Assembly: GCF_030687495.1 (NCBI RefSeq)
Contig: NZ_CP117435.1
Coordinates: forward strand, 248,001-312,000
Direction of reading: 5' to 3'
DNA: 64,000 nucleotides
DNA from: Pseudomonas sp. FP453
GTDB lineage: Bacteria; Pseudomonadota; Gammaproteobacteria; Pseudomonadales; Pseudomonadaceae
Position 1 is the first letter of the stretch. The number at the start of each line of letters is the position of its first letter. Below are positions 17,367-27,227 of this stretch, piece after piece. The notes beneath the pieces are model-generated. The model had not been told where the DNA came from. It searched no databases and saw only the letters and a program-made list of their open reading frames with translations. The position numbers and the translations under genes are program-made.

Positions 17367-18404
17367 ATGACGTACATTGCTGCCGAAAACCGCTATGAAT
17401 CTATCCCGTATCGCCGCGTAGGCCGCAGTGGATTGGTGCTGCCTGCACTGTCTCTCGGCCTGTGGCACAACTTTGGCGACAGCACCCCGATCGACACCCA
17501 GCGCGCCCTGCTGCGCACCGCGTTCGACCTGGGTATCAACCACTTCGACCTGGCCAACAACTACGGCCCGCCGTACGGCAGCGCCGAGATCAATTTCGGC
17601 CGTTTGCTGCGCGAAGATTTCAAGCATTACCGCGATGAGCTGATCATCTCCAGCAAGGCCGGCTGGGACATGTGGCCCGGCCCCTACGGCCAGGGCGGCG
17701 GCTCGCGCAAATACATCCTCGCGAGCCTGGACCAGAGCCTGCAACGCCTGGGCGTCGACTACGTGGATATCTTCTACTCCCACCGTTTCGACGCCGACAC
17801 CCCACTGGAAGAAACCGCCAGCGCCCTCGCCACTGCCGTGCAACAGGGCAAGGCGTTGTACATCGGTATCTCGTCCTACTCCGGGGTGAAAACCCGCGAA
17901 ATCGCCGCCCTGCTCAAAGAGTGGAAAGTGCCGCTGCTGATCCACCAACCGGCCTACAACCTGCTCAACCGCTGGGTGGAAAAAGACCTGCTGGACACCA
18001 CCGAAGAACTTGGCGCCGGGGTGATTGCGTTCACGCCATTGGCCCAGGGTTTGCTGACCGACAAATACCTCAACGGCGTACCGGCCGATGCGCGGGTCAA
18101 CCGCCCGGGCGGTGGTTCGTTGCAGGCCAAGCACTTGTCCGAAGCCAACATTGCCCACGTACGGGCACTGAACGAAATCGCCCAGCGTCGTGGCCAGAGC
18201 CTGGCGCAATTGGCCTTGGCCTGGACGCTGCGTGACCCACGGGTGACCAGTGCGCTGATCGGTGCCAGTCGGCCGGAGCAGATCATCGAGAACGTTGGCG
18301 CGTTGAAGAACTTGAGCTTTAGCGCTGAGGAATTGGCAGAGATCGACCGGTTTGCCCAGGAAGGCGGGATCAACCTGTGGGAAAAGCCATCCACTGCTGA
18401 GTAA
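17367..18404 (+). CDS. Aldo/keto reductase of the YghZ (L-glyceraldehyde 3-phosphate reductase) type
   Basis: This is a 345-residue cytosolic NADPH-dependent aldo/keto reductase. The catalytic tetrad is recognisable: Asp in FDLANNYGPPYG (about 62), Tyr67 in NNYG, Lys in IISSKAGWDMWPG (about 97), and His in YSHRFD. The RKYILASLDQSLQRLGVDYVDI segment and the C-terminal cofactor loop ALIGASRPEQIIEN complete the family pattern. The WPGPYGQGG insertion is characteristic of YghZ/MgrA proteins, which reduce methylglyoxal and L-glyceraldehyde 3-phosphate in E. coli. The gene stands alone, between the hairpin terminator and two REP elements. The exact physiological substrate here is unknown. Confidence 0.88.
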   Translation: MTYIAAENRYESIPYRRVGRSGLVLPALSLGLWHNFGDSTPIDTQRALLRTAFDLGINHFDLANNYGPPYGSAEINFGRLLREDFKHYRDELIISSKAGWDMWPGPYGQGGGSRKYILASLDQSLQRLGVDYVDIFYSHRFDADTPLEETASALATAVQQGKALYIGISSYSGVKTREIAALLKEWKVPLLIHQPAYNLLNRWVEKDLLDTTEELGAGVIAFTPLAQGLLTDKYLNGVPADARVNRPGGGSLQAKHLSEANIAHVRALNEIAQRRGQSLAQLALAWTLRDPRVTSALIGASRPEQIIENVGALKNLSFSAEELAEIDRFAQEGGINLWEKPSTAE

Positions 18405-18426
18405 CCTGTTGTCACTCGGTTCAAAT

Positions 18427-18513
18427 GTGGGAGCGGGCTTGCCCGCGATGGCGGTGGGTCAGTTGATGAAGTGTTGTCTGACCCACCGCCATCGCAGGCA
18501 AGCCAGCTCCCAC
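18427..18513. repeat. Bipartite REP element, first of a close pair
   Basis: GTGGGAGCGGGCTTGCCCGC at the left and GCAAGCCAGCTCCCAC at the right face each other, with GATGGCGGTGGGTCAG and its partner between them. It lies directly after the aldo/keto reductase gene. Confidence 0.9.
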
Positions 18514-18560
18514 ATTTTGATCTTCAGTGTGGTCGATATTTTTGGCGCGCTCCGTTCACT

Positions 18561-18649
18561 GTGGGAGCCGGGCTTGCCCGCGATGGCGGTGGGTCAGTTG
18601 ATGAAAGTGCCGCCTGACACGCCGCTATCGTAGGCAAGCCAGCTCCCAC
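18561..18649. repeat. Bipartite REP element, second of a close pair
   Basis: It has the same architecture as the element 47 bp to its left, with GTGGGAGCCGGGCTTGCCCG and AAGCCAGCTCCCAC ends. The pair separates the convergent aldo/keto reductase and tauD genes. Confidence 0.9.
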
Positions 18650-18669
18650 AGTTTGAATGTCGACAGTCT

Positions 18670-19506
18670 TTAGAACGGTACGTCGCCCAAAATCGTCGCC
18701 CGGTGCATCACCCGCCGCTGCGGCCGGTAATCATCCACGGCGTAATGCTGGGTCACGCGGTTGTCCCAGAACGCTACGTCGTTTTCCTGCCAGCGCCAGC
18801 GGATGGTGAATTCCGGACGCGTGGCGTGGGCGAACAGCAGCTTGAGAATCGCCTCGCTTTCCGCCGGTTCAAGTTCATTGATCTTGGTGGTGAACCCTTC
18901 GCTGACAAACAACGATTTGCGCCCGCTCACCGGATGCGTACGCACCACCGGGTGGGACAACGGTGGATTCTTCCTGCGGGTTTCTTCCCAGCGCGCCAGG
19001 TCTTCGGCGCTGTTGCCAAAGCGTTCCAGCGGGAAGGATTTGGTGAAGTCGTGTGTAGCCGTCAGCCCGTCGAGCAATGCCTTCAACGGCGCGGACAACG
19101 CCTCATACGCCGCAATCCCGCTGGCCCACAACGTATCGCCGCCAAACGCTGGCAGCAGCTTGGCACTGAGTACCGCGCCGAGCGCCGGGGTGGGCAGGAA
19201 GGTCACGTCGGTGTGCCATACGGCGTTGTCGCGTACGTCGGTGACGGCGGTGTCGAGGATCAGCACTTCGGGCTGTTCCGGCACGTTGGGGTAGATCGGG
19301 TGGATATGCAGGTCACCGAAGTTCGCCGCGAACCGCGCTTGCTGTTGCGGGGTGATGACCTGGCCACGGAAGAACAGCACCGAGTGGGCGAGCAACGCCT
19401 GTTCGATGGCGTCGCGCTGTTCCAGGTTCAGCGGCTGGGTGATATCGACGCCACGGATCTCGGCGCCGAGGGCGATGCTCAAGGGGGTAACGGTCAGGCT
19501 GCTCAT
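18670..19506 (-). CDS. tauD: Taurine dioxygenase
   Basis: This 278-residue Fe(II)/2-oxoglutarate dioxygenase hydroxylates taurine, releasing sulfite and aminoacetaldehyde for use as a sulfur source. The start at 19506 (MSSLTVTP) is preferred to the longer frame to 19539, because TauD proteins begin just before [14 protein letters not shown]. The iron ligands are the HTD motif (VWHTDVTF, about 98-100) and the distal His in [12 protein letters not shown] (about 254). The 2-oxoglutarate-binding Arg lies in [14 protein letters not shown]. It is the last gene of tauABCD, 11 bp after tauC. Confidence 0.95.
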   Translation of the reverse strand: MSSLTVTPLSIALGAEIRGVDITQPLNLEQRDAIEQALLAHSVLFFRGQVITPQQQARFAANFGDLHIHPIYPNVPEQPEVLILDTAVTDVRDNAVWHTDVTFLPTPALGAVLSAKLLPAFGGDTLWASGIAAYEALSAPLKALLDGLTATHDFTKSFPLERFGNSAEDLARWEETRRKNPPLSHPVVRTHPVSGRKSLFVSEGFTTKINELEPAESEAILKLLFAHATRPEFTIRWRWQENDVAFWDNRVTQHYAVDDYRPQRRVMHRATILGDVPF

Positions 19507-19517
19507 GCGGTTCTCAC

Positions 19518-20345
19518 TCAGTGTGCCTGGCCATGCCACGGCACCAATTTACGCTGCAGGGCACGCAAGCCCATTTCCATGGCGAAAGCGATCAGGGCGA
19601 TCACCAGAATCCCCAGTACCACCACATCGGTGACGAGGAACTGCGCCGCCGACTGCACCATAAAGCCCAAGCCGCTGGTGGCGGCGATCAGCTCTGCGGC
19701 GACCAACGTGGACCAGCCCACCCCCAAACCAATGCGCACGCCGGTGAGGATATCGGGCAGGGCGCTCGGCAAAATCACATGGCGGATCAACTGGGCGCGG
19801 GTTGCCCCCAGCGACTGCGCCGCGCGCAACTTGGCCGGGTCGACGGTGCGCACGCCGGTCGCGGTGGCGATGGCGATTGGCGCAAAGATCGCCAGGTAGA
19901 TCAGCAGCACCTTGGACAGCTCGCCAATGCCGCACCAGATCACGATCAACGGCAGGTAGGCCAGCGGCGGAATCGGCCGGTAGAACTCGATCAACGGGTC
20001 GAGAATACCCCGGGCGATGCGGTTGGAACCGATGGCAATCCCCACCGGCACGGCGGTCAGCACGGCAAAGCCGAGGCCCAGGCCGATGCGGCTGAGGCTC
20101 GCGCCCAGGTGCTGCCACAAGGTGGAATCCATATAACCCGTGGTCGCCAGCAGCCAGCCCTTTTGCAGCACGGCGGACGGCGGCGGCAGGAACAGCGGTT
20201 CGATCAGGCCGGTGGCGGTCACGGCCCACCAGATGGTCAGCAGGGCGACCAGGGTCAGCACGCTGATCCAGCGCGTGCTCAAGCTGCGACGCACTGGGAT
20301 AACGGTGTGCACCGCCGGCTTGGCGGCGAGTTCGTAGCTGCTCAT
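19518..20345 (-). CDS. tauC: Taurine ABC transporter permease
   Basis: This 275-residue inner-membrane permease belongs to the SsuC/TauC type. The first helix ([19 protein letters not shown]) is at about 26-44, with five further hydrophobic segments. The coupling loop [27 protein letters not shown] (about 164-190) carries the EAA-like pattern that contacts the ATPase. The ATG overlaps the tauB stop (ATGA), indicating coupled translation. Together with TauA and TauB it imports taurine from the periplasm; TauD follows 11 bp later. Confidence 0.94.
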   Translation of the reverse strand: MSSYELAAKPAVHTVIPVRRSLSTRWISVLTLVALLTIWWAVTATGLIEPLFLPPPSAVLQKGWLLATTGYMDSTLWQHLGASLSRIGLGLGFAVLTAVPVGIAIGSNRIARGILDPLIEFYRPIPPLAYLPLIVIWCGIGELSKVLLIYLAIFAPIAIATATGVRTVDPAKLRAAQSLGATRAQLIRHVILPSALPDILTGVRIGLGVGWSTLVAAELIAATSGLGFMVQSAAQFLVTDVVVLGILVIALIAFAMEMGLRALQRKLVPWHGQAH

Positions 20346-21121
20346 GCGGACACCTGCCGTTGGGAGAACACTTTGCCCAGCACGTGTTCGCGGGTTTCGA
20401 TAAAGCGCGGGTCGGACTTGATCGCTCGCGCCGACTCACCGGCCGCGTAGCGCTGGCCGAAGTCCAGGCGCAGGCGTTCGACGATTTGCCCCGGGTTGGG
20501 TGCCAACAGGATCAAGTCCGTGGCGAGGAAGACCGCCTCTTCGATGTCATGGGTAATCAGGAACACCGGCTTGGCCGTGCGCCGCCAGACTTGCAGCAGC
20601 AACTCCTGCATCTGTTCGCGGGTGAACGCATCGAGGGCGCCGAAGGGTTCGTCCATCAGCAATACGCGTGGGTCGGCGGCCAGCGCACGGGCGAGGCCGA
20701 CGCGTTGTTTCTGGCCACCGGACAGCTGCCAGATGCGCCGGCTGTCGAAACCGGCCAGGTCCACCAGCGCGAGCATTTCCCGGGCGCGCACTTCACGTTG
20801 CGCCTTCGGCACGCCGGCCAGCTCCAGGCCGAAGCCGACGTTGGCCAGCACGTCCTGCCAGGGCAGCAGGGCATCGTCCTGGAACACCACGCCGCGTTCG
20901 GCGCTGGGGCCTTTGACCGGCACGCCATCGAGGGTGATGCGCCCGGCAGAGGGTTCGACAAAGCCGGCAATCAGGTTCAACAGCGAAGTCTTGCCACTGC
21001 CGGACGGGCCGAGGGCCACCAGCAATTGCTGGGGCCCCAGGTCGATTGAGATGTCAGACAGTACCGGTTCTGTGGCGCCTGGGTACTGTGCGCTGATGCG
21101 CTCCAGTTGTAGCAAGGCCAT
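20342..21121 (-). CDS. tauB: Taurine ABC transporter ATP-binding protein
   Basis: This is the 259-residue ATPase of the taurine importer. The start at 21121 (MALLQLERI) has AGGAG nine bases upstream; the frame to 21196 runs into tauA and is rejected. Motifs are Walker [12 protein letters not shown] (about 39-49), the Q-loop FQDDALLPW (about 86), the signature [15 protein letters not shown] (about 133-147), Walker [13 protein letters not shown], and the switch His in ITHDIEEA. The short DALLPW Q-loop segment is typical of nitrate/sulfonate/taurine ATPases. It lies 16 bp after tauA and overlaps tauC by 4 bp. Confidence 0.94.
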   Translation of the reverse strand: MALLQLERISAQYPGATEPVLSDISIDLGPQQLLVALGPSGSGKTSLLNLIAGFVEPSAGRITLDGVPVKGPSAERGVVFQDDALLPWQDVLANVGFGLELAGVPKAQREVRAREMLALVDLAGFDSRRIWQLSGGQKQRVGLARALAADPRVLLMDEPFGALDAFTREQMQELLLQVWRRTAKPVFLITHDIEEAVFLATDLILLAPNPGQIVERLRLDFGQRYAAGESARAIKSDPRFIETREHVLGKVFSQRQVSA

Positions 21122-21137
21122 CGCGATAGACTCCTGA

Positions 21138-22115
21138 TCAGTTGGTAATGAACTTGGCGCTGACGTAAGGGGCGTAGTCCGGCAGCACGGCGTCAACCTT
21201 GCCTTGTTCCTTGAGGAACGCGGCGGTGTCGGTCACGGCCTTGGTGGTCGGTGCGCCCAGCAGGGTCACCTGGTCGGCGGCCAGCGGGTAGACGTTGCCT
21301 TGCAGCAGCAGCGGGATGTCGCTGGCCTTGGCGCCGGAGAGTTTCACCAGCTTGTCGACGTTGCCTTTGTCGGCGATCCAGGCTTGTGGGTCTTTGCGGT
21401 AGGCGGCGTAGGCATCCAGAGTGACTTTGGCGAAAGCCGTGACGATTTCCGGGTGCTTGGCGGCGAAATCCTTACGCACGATCCAGGCATCGAAGGTCGG
21501 TGCGCCAAACTTGGCCAGTTCGCCGGAGGTAATCAGCACCTTGCCGTTTTCCTTGGCAACGCCCAGGGCGGGGTCCCACACGTAGGTAGCGTCGATATCA
21601 CCACGCTTCCAGGCGGCGATGATCGCCGGTGGCGCGAGGTTGAGGATGGTCACTTTCGACGGGTCGATGTTCCAGTGCTTCAGCGCGGCTAGCAGGCTGT
21701 AGTGGCCGGTGGACACGAAGGGCACGGCGATTTTCTTGCCGATCAGGTCCTGCGGGCTGTTGATCCCCGAACCATTGCGCGCCACCAGGGCTTCGGCGCC
21801 GCCGATCTGGGTGGCGACGAGGAAGGTTTCCACCGGCACTTTGCGGGTGATGGCAGCGGTCAGCGGGCTGGAACCGAGGTAGCCGATCTGCACGTCGCCG
21901 GACGCGATGGCGGCGATGATGTCGGCGCCATTGTCGAATTTGCGCCAGTCGATCTTGGCGTTGGTGGCTTTTTCATACGCGCCATCGGCCTGGGCGACTT
22001 TGGCCGGGTCCACGGTGGTCTGGTACGCGATGGTCACATCCGCCGCCTGGGCAAACAGGCTGGCACCGGCCAGGGACAATGCGGCCAAGAGGCGCAGAGG
22101 GGTTAGTAGTTTCAA
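21138..22115 (-). CDS. tauA: Taurine-binding periplasmic protein
   Basis: This is the 325-residue solute receptor of the taurine importer. The best start is the TTG at 22115, which has GAGGAG seven bases upstream; an earlier TTG at 22130 has no ribosome-binding site. The signal peptide is (M)[23 protein letters not shown], cleaved before ADVTIAYQ. The mature protein shows the TauA-type [19 protein letters not shown] opening and the ligand-pocket segments [17 protein letters not shown] and [16 protein letters not shown]. It is the first gene of tauABCD. A 23-bp region with 8-bp inverted arms (22179-22201) lies upstream. In Pseudomonas, tau genes are induced by sulfate starvation. Confidence 0.94.
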   Translation of the reverse strand: MKLLTPLRLLAALSLAGASLFAQAADVTIAYQTTVDPAKVAQADGAYEKATNAKIDWRKFDNGADIIAAIASGDVQIGYLGSSPLTAAITRKVPVETFLVATQIGGAEALVARNGSGINSPQDLIGKKIAVPFVSTGHYSLLAALKHWNIDPSKVTILNLAPPAIIAAWKRGDIDATYVWDPALGVAKENGKVLITSGELAKFGAPTFDAWIVRKDFAAKHPEIVTAFAKVTLDAYAAYRKDPQAWIADKGNVDKLVKLSGAKASDIPLLLQGNVYPLAADQVTLLGAPTTKAVTDTAAFLKEQGKVDAVLPDYAPYVSAKFITN

Positions 22116-22178
22116 GGGGAAGCTCCTCAATCAGGCGGCCGAGGATCGGCGTGTGAGGAGACTAAATGATCTAAGAAC

Positions 22179-22201
22179 TCGAAAATAAATAACATTTTCG
22201 A
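22179..22201. promoter_or_regulatory. Inverted repeat upstream of tauA, possible regulator site
   Basis: TCGAAAAT, seven bases and ATTTTCGA form a perfect dyad 64-86 bp upstream of the tauA start, in an AT-rich island. The layout (7-8-bp arms, seven-base spacer) is like the dyad upstream of tcyJ. A LysR-type sulfur regulator (CysB or a Cbl-like protein) is a reasonable candidate, but nothing in the sequence names it. Confidence 0.4.
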
Positions 22202-22255
22202 ATTAGCTTATGAGGAGAAACGTGGAGCCAGATCTTCAGTCTGGCGCAGGAAAAT

Positions 22256-22342
22256 GTGGGAGCTGGCTTGCCTGCGATAGCGGTGGGTCAGTAGCACAGA
22301 TGCCAACTGATACACCGCTATCGCAGGCAAGCCAGCTCCCAC
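22256..22342. repeat. Bipartite REP element between tauA and gshA
   Basis: GTGGGAGCTGGCTTGCCTGC and GCAAGCCAGCTCCCAC face each other with GATAGCGGTG...CACCGCTATC nested inside. It lies 12 bp past the gshA stop codon. Confidence 0.9.
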
Positions 22343-22354
22343 AGGAGTCAGGCT

Positions 22355-23938
22355 TTAGTTGCTGATCGCCAGGATGCTGGCTTGGTAGGAACCGACAAAC
22401 ACATCAAAGTCGCCCACCTCGTTCTGCTCCAGCTCTGCCTGCTGTGCCAGCGACTTGCGCGCCAGTTCTTCAAAGTGCGATTGCTGATCGGCCGGCAGCG
22501 GTTCGCTGCGGAAATGCTCGGCATGCACCTGGCTCTGGCGCAGGGAGAACTGCGCAAAGCTCTCTTTACGCTCGGCCATCGCCGCCAACACCTGGGCCGA
22601 CGGGGTCTGGGACGGGTCCTGGACCTTCGCCAGCTGGGCGTCCAGCGCCTGGCTGTGTTCGGTGATGCCGTGGCTCTCATCGAGCAAAGCGGCCAGCGGG
22701 GCGATCTTCTCCAGCAACTCGGTGGCCCATTCCTTCATGCCCACAGGCTGGCCGTCGCGCTGCAATTGCAGGCCCGGACGGCGACCTTCCTTGACCACGC
22801 TGAGGAAGTTGGACGTGGCGTTGCCGCACTCGTTGCTGGCGAACAGCGGGCTGTCGTTCAGCGCGCAGTACAGCAGGAACGCGTCGAGGAAGCGCGACTC
22901 CGGCAGGTCGATGCCCATCGGCAGGAACGGGTTGATGTCCAGGCAGCGCACTTCGATGTACTGGATGCCACGGGCCATCAGCGCCTGGATCGGTCGCTCG
23001 CCGGTGTAGGTCACACGTTTCGGGCGGATGTTGGAGTAGTACTCGTTTTCGATCTGCAGGATGTTGGTGTTGAGCTGCACCCACTCACCGTCCTTGTGCG
23101 TGCCGATTTCGACGTACGGCGCGTAGGGCGTTGCCACCGCTTCACGCAGGCTGTCGGTGTAGCTGTTCAAGTCGTTGTAGCACGGCGTGAGGCCGGCCTG
23201 GGCATTGCTCTGGTAACCCAGGTCGCTCATGCGCAGGCTGGTGGCGTACGGCAGGTACAGGGTGTCGGCGTCCAGCACTTCGAGCTGGTGCGAGCGACCG
23301 CGCAGGAAGCCGGCGTCCAGGGCCGGCGACGCACCAAACAGGTACATCAGCAGCCAGCTGTAGCGGCGGAAATTGCGGATCAGGGCGATGTAGGCCGTGG
23401 ACTGGTAATCGCGGTCGGTGCCGACAAATCCTTCAGTCTCCTTGAGCAACGGCCACAACTGTTCCGGCAGGGAGAAGTTGTAGTGGATGCCGGCGATGCA
23501 CTGCATGGTCTTGCCGTAACGCAGGGCCAGGCCCTTGCGGTACACGTACTTGAGCTGCCCGATATTGGACGTGCCGTAGTAGGCAATCGGAATGTCTTCC
23601 TCGGCCGGCAACGGGCACGGCATCGAGGGGCTCCACAGGTATTCGCTGCCGAGCTTGGTGTAGGCAAAGCGATGGATCTTGTCCAGGCTGCTCAGGGTAT
23701 CGGCCGGGTCTGGCAGAGCGGGAGTGATGAACTCCAGCAACGATTCCGAGTAGTCGGTGGTGATCTGTTCGTGGGTCAACGCGGCGCCCAGGGCTTCGGG
23801 GTGCGGCGTTTGTGCCAGGCGGCCTTCGCCGGTGACGCGCAGGCATTCGCGCTCGATGCCGTGCAAGCACTGCTCTAGCAGGGAGAGGTGTTCGCGCTTG
23901 CCGAGCAAAGCCAGGCGGCGGTTGAGAAGTTCGCTCAA
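22355..23938 (-). CDS. gshA: Glutamate-cysteine ligase
   Basis: This ~527-residue cytosolic enzyme joins glutamate and cysteine, the first step of glutathione synthesis. I prefer the TTG at 23938 ([13 protein letters not shown]), which has AAGGA seven bases upstream; a GTG at 23953 is possible but has no ribosome-binding site. Family landmarks are the N-terminal [32 protein letters not shown], the long [20 protein letters not shown] stretch, the cysteine-pocket region [10 protein letters not shown], and [17 protein letters not shown]. It is of the gamma-proteobacterial GshA type, not the plant-like form. It is a single gene, with the 215-bp gap to the thioesterase upstream; it completes the sulfur theme of the left third of the window. 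Confidence 0.93.
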   Translation of the reverse strand: MSELLNRRLALLGKREHLSLLEQCLHGIERECLRVTGEGRLAQTPHPEALGAALTHEQITTDYSESLLEFITPALPDPADTLSSLDKIHRFAYTKLGSEYLWSPSMPCPLPAEEDIPIAYYGTSNIGQLKYVYRKGLALRYGKTMQCIAGIHYNFSLPEQLWPLLKETEGFVGTDRDYQSTAYIALIRNFRRYSWLLMYLFGASPALDAGFLRGRSHQLEVLDADTLYLPYATSLRMSDLGYQSNAQAGLTPCYNDLNSYTDSLREAVATPYAPYVEIGTHKDGEWVQLNTNILQIENEYYSNIRPKRVTYTGERPIQALMARGIQYIEVRCLDINPFLPMGIDLPESRFLDAFLLYCALNDSPLFASNECGNATSNFLSVVKEGRRPGLQLQRDGQPVGMKEWATELLEKIAPLAALLDESHGITEHSQALDAQLAKVQDPSQTPSAQVLAAMAERKESFAQFSLRQSQVHAEHFRSEPLPADQQSHFEELARKSLAQQAELEQNEVGDFDVFVGSYQASILAISN

Positions 23939-24103
23939 GTTGGATTCCTTCACGCGTCAGTCGCCCCAATATGGGGGTGGGCAGGACGGTCTACAAGGGT
24001 GAAGTTAAAACTGGCGTGATCGCCTGGTCTAGAGTCGATTTGACCCGCTCTGAAAAAGCCGACTTCACTCCATGAATTTGGCTATAGCGCAGCAAGAAAA
24101 TTC

Positions 24104-24126
24104 CGACGCTGTTTAGTGCAGCGCCG
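24104..24126 (-). terminator. Weak hairpin downstream of the thioesterase gene
   Basis: CGACGCTG, seven bases and CAGCGCCG form an 8-bp stem with one mismatch, followed on the minus strand by GAATTTTC. It is a possible terminator of the tex-thioesterase unit. I see nothing else in 23939-24153 apart from presumed gshA promoter DNA. Confidence 0.35.
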
Positions 24127-24153
24127 AAATTAACTCAAATCGAGGGTGGGGAG

Positions 24154-24537
24154 CTATAGGACAGCGAAGGTGCCTTGTGCTTTTGCGACCAGTTTTTCGT
24201 CCTGGTACACATCCGCCTCGACCACCAGGGTGCGTCGACCGGCGTGAATCACCCGGCCGGTGCACAGCACATCACCGTCTTCGACGGCGCGGATGTAGTT
24301 GATCTTGCACTCGATGGTCGCGCTCTGCTGGTCGAAACCATGGACGCTGGAACAGGCCAGCCCCATCGTAATGTCCACCAGGCTGAAAATCGCCCCGCCA
24401 TGGAGCTTGCCCGCGCGGTTGCGCAGGTGCGGCTCCAGGGTCAGGGCCACCTCGGCAACGCCTTCTTCAAGGCGTTGCAGGCGGCAGCCGATCAGTTCGC
24501 TGAACGCGCTCTGGGTCAAGCCGGCCGGGATCTCCAT
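24154..24537 (-). CDS. PaaI/YdiI-type hotdog thioesterase
   Basis: This 127-residue single-hotdog protein probably hydrolyses acyl- or aryl-CoA thioesters. The PaaI-family motif is clear: RNRAGKLHGGAIFSLVDITMG (about residues 40-60), where the HGG turn and the following Asp form the active site. A short N-terminal helix (FSELIGCRLQRLEEG) and the terminal strands VEADVYQDEKLVAKAQGTF complete the fold. The ATG overlaps the tex stop (TGATG), so it is translationally coupled to tex; no functional link between them is known. Substrate is unknown. Confidence 0.85.
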   Translation of the reverse strand: MEIPAGLTQSAFSELIGCRLQRLEEGVAEVALTLEPHLRNRAGKLHGGAIFSLVDITMGLACSSVHGFDQQSATIECKINYIRAVEDGDVLCTGRVIHAGRRTLVVEADVYQDEKLVAKAQGTFAVL

Positions 24538-26873
24538 CAGCGTTTCTTCAACTGCTTGGCGTTGGCGAACAGCGAGGCCATGGCGTTGTTGCTTGGCGCG
24601 GCGGTCGCGGTTTCCTTGCGCGGCGCGGTGTTTTCCGAGCGGTTCTGCGACTGGCGCGGCGCCGAGCCTGGGCGGGCGCCACGGGCACCGTCGATTTTCT
24701 CGCCGGGGGTGTCGCTCATGCGCATCGACAGGCCGACGCGTTTGCGCGGGATATCGACTTCCATGACCTTGACCTTGACCACGTCACCGGCTTTCACCGC
24801 TTCGCGCGGGTCCTTGATGAATTTCTCCGAAAGCGCAGAGATATGCACCAAACCGTCCTGATGCACGCCGATATCCACAAACGCGCCGAAGTTGGTCACG
24901 TTGGTCACCACGCCTTCGAGGATCATGCCCAGCTCCAGGTCCTTGAGGTCTTCGACGCCGTCCTGGAACTCGGCGGTCTTAAACTCGGGACGCGGGTCGC
25001 GACCAGGTTTTTCCAGCTCTTGCAGGATGTCGGTGATGGTCGGTACGCCGAAGGTTTCATCGGTGTACTTCTTCGGGTCCAGGCGCTTGAGGAACGCGGC
25101 GTCGCCGATCAGCGAGCGGATGTCGCGGTCGGTCTCGGCGGCGATGCGTTGCACCAGCGGGTAGGCTTCCGGGTGGACGGCGGACGAATCCAGCGGGTTG
25201 TCGCCGTTCATGACGCGTAGGAAACCAGCGGCCTGTTCGAAGGTTTTTTCACCGAGGCGAGCGACTTTTTTCAGCGCGGCGCGGGTTTTGAAGGCGCCGT
25301 TTTCGTCCCGGTGGGTGACGATGTTCTGCGCCAGGGTGCTGTTCAGGCCGGAGATACGCGCCAGCAGCGCGACGGAGGCCGTGTTTACATCCACGCCGAC
25401 CTTGTTCACGCAGTCTTCCACGACCGCATCCAGGCCGCGCGCCAGTTTCAGCTGCGACACGTCGTGCTGGTACTGGCCGACGCCGATGGATTTCGGGTCG
25501 ATCTTCACCAGCTCGGCCAGCGGATCTTGCAGGCGGCGAGCGATGGATACCGCGCCACGGATCGACACGTCGAGGTCCGGGAATTCCTTGGACGCCAGCT
25601 CCGACGCCGAGTACACCGATGCGCCGGCCTCGGAGACCATGACTTTGGTCATCTTCATGGCGGGGTATTTCTTGATCAGTTCGGCGGCCAGCTTGTCGGT
25701 CTCGCGGCTGGCGGTGCCGTTGCCGATGGCGATCAGGTCCACCGAGTGCCTGGCGCACAGGGCGGCGAGGATCGCCAGGGTCTGGTCCCACTTGTTGTGC
25801 GGCACGTGCGGGTACACGGTGGCGTGGTCCAGCAGCTTGCCGGTGGAGTCGACCACCGCGACCTTGCAGCCGGTACGCAGGCCCGGGTCGAGGCCCAGGG
25901 TCGCACGCGGGCCGGCCGGTGCGGCCAGCAGCAGGTCATGCAGGTTGTGGGCGAAGACGTTGATCGCCTCGGTTTCGGCGCCGTCGCGCAGCTCGCCGAG
26001 CAGGTCGGTTTCGAGGTGGGTGTAGAGCTTGACCTTCCAGGTCCAGCGCACCACTTCACCGAGCCACTTATCCGCAGGACGATTCTGATTCTGGATGCCG
26101 AATTGTTGACCGATCATGCCTTCGCACGGGTGCATGGTGCCCGGCAGTTCGTCGCCGACTTTCAGCGCGGAGCTGAGAATACCTTCGTTGCGGCCACGGA
26201 AAATCGCCAGCGCACGGTGGGACGGCATGCTCTTGAGTGGTTCGTCGTGTTCGAAGTAATCGCGGAACTTGGCGCCTTCTTCCTCTTTGCCAGCGATCAC
26301 GCGGGCGCTGAGGATGGCTTCCTGCTTCAGGTACGTGCGCAGTTTTTCCAGCAGGCTGGCGTCTTCGGCGAAGCGCTCCATGAGGATGTACTTGGCACCT
26401 TCGAGGGCGGCCTTGACGTCGGCGACGCCTTTTTCGGCGTCGATGAAGCGTGCGGCTTCGGTGTCCGGGGTCAGCGACGGGTCGTTGAACAGGCCGTCGG
26501 CCAGCTCGCCGAGGCCGGCTTCCAGGGCGATCTGGCCCTTGGTGCGGCGCTTCTGCTTGTACGGCAGGTAGAGGTCTTCGAGGCGGGTCTTGGTGTCGGC
26601 GAGCTTGATGTCGCGCTCAAGTTGCGGGGTCAGCTTGCCCTGCTCTTCGATGCTGGCGAGGATGCTGATGCGCCGTTCGTCGAGTTCTCGCAGGTAGCGC
26701 AGGCGCTCTTCCAGGTGACGCAGTTGGATGTCGTCGAGGCTGCCGGTCACTTCTTTACGGTAACGGGCGATGAAGGGCACCGTGGAGCCCTCATCCAGTA
26801 GAGCGACGGCCGCTTCGACCTGTTGCGGGCGTACACCGAGTTCCTCGGCGATGCGGCTGTTGATGCTGTCCAT
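24537..26873 (-). CDS. tex: Tex transcription accessory/RNA-binding protein
   Basis: This is a 778-residue cytosolic nucleic-acid-binding protein of the Tex family, implicated in transcription and stress or virulence gene expression. The order is: N-terminal helical domain ([30 protein letters not shown] at 13-42), YqgF/RuvC-like domain ([17 protein letters not shown] at about 332), helix-hairpin-helix region ([18 protein letters not shown] at about 500), and a C-terminal S1 domain ([30 protein letters not shown] at about 651-680). The last 60 residues are a low-complexity basic tail. Length and order are normal for the family. It is first in a two-gene unit with the thioesterase, and divergent from ompR. 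Confidence 0.95.
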   Translation of the reverse strand: MDSINSRIAEELGVRPQQVEAAVALLDEGSTVPFIARYRKEVTGSLDDIQLRHLEERLRYLRELDERRISILASIEEQGKLTPQLERDIKLADTKTRLEDLYLPYKQKRRTKGQIALEAGLGELADGLFNDPSLTPDTEAARFIDAEKGVADVKAALEGAKYILMERFAEDASLLEKLRTYLKQEAILSARVIAGKEEEGAKFRDYFEHDEPLKSMPSHRALAIFRGRNEGILSSALKVGDELPGTMHPCEGMIGQQFGIQNQNRPADKWLGEVVRWTWKVKLYTHLETDLLGELRDGAETEAINVFAHNLHDLLLAAPAGPRATLGLDPGLRTGCKVAVVDSTGKLLDHATVYPHVPHNKWDQTLAILAALCARHSVDLIAIGNGTASRETDKLAAELIKKYPAMKMTKVMVSEAGASVYSASELASKEFPDLDVSIRGAVSIARRLQDPLAELVKIDPKSIGVGQYQHDVSQLKLARGLDAVVEDCVNKVGVDVNTASVALLARISGLNSTLAQNIVTHRDENGAFKTRAALKKVARLGEKTFEQAAGFLRVMNGDNPLDSSAVHPEAYPLVQRIAAETDRDIRSLIGDAAFLKRLDPKKYTDETFGVPTITDILQELEKPGRDPRPEFKTAEFQDGVEDLKDLELGMILEGVVTNVTNFGAFVDIGVHQDGLVHISALSEKFIKDPREAVKAGDVVKVKVMEVDIPRKRVGLSMRMSDTPGEKIDGARGARPGSAPRQSQNRSENTAPRKETATAAPSNNAMASLFANAKQLKKR

Positions 26874-27227
26874 AAAACCACCTGAAATTCTGAAAGCAGC
26901 CCGCAGGCCCGTAGAACAAGGCCTTGCGCGGCTGGTTGAGCGGCCCGACTGGCGCCGCTGCCTGGGTCAAGAGGCAGCCTATTGACCCTCGAAATCGAAA
27001 AAATCACGACAAGCGGGTAAAAAAAGCCCGGCAGTAAACGGTAACGATCTGACGTTGCCCTGCACGAAGGCGCCGCATTATAACCAGCGTTCTGCCCTTG
27101 GGGGGACTGTGCCAGAGGTTGTAGGGCGCGGGTTCGCTGGCAGTAGAGGAAAAATCTGCTAACAATGCACACGGTGCGTATAACGGCAGCTACGCCATAA
27201 TGCGCGCCGAGCCAAGAGGAGCATCCA
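26874..27227. other. Divergent tex/ompR promoter region
   Basis: This 354-bp gap holds no gene. On the minus strand a perfect TATAAT (27082-27077) could be the tex -10 element, leaving a ~200-nt leader. On the plus strand CATAAT at 27196-27201 could serve ompR, whose ATG at 27228 follows AAGAGGAG. No clear -35 elements match either one. Confidence 0.4.
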
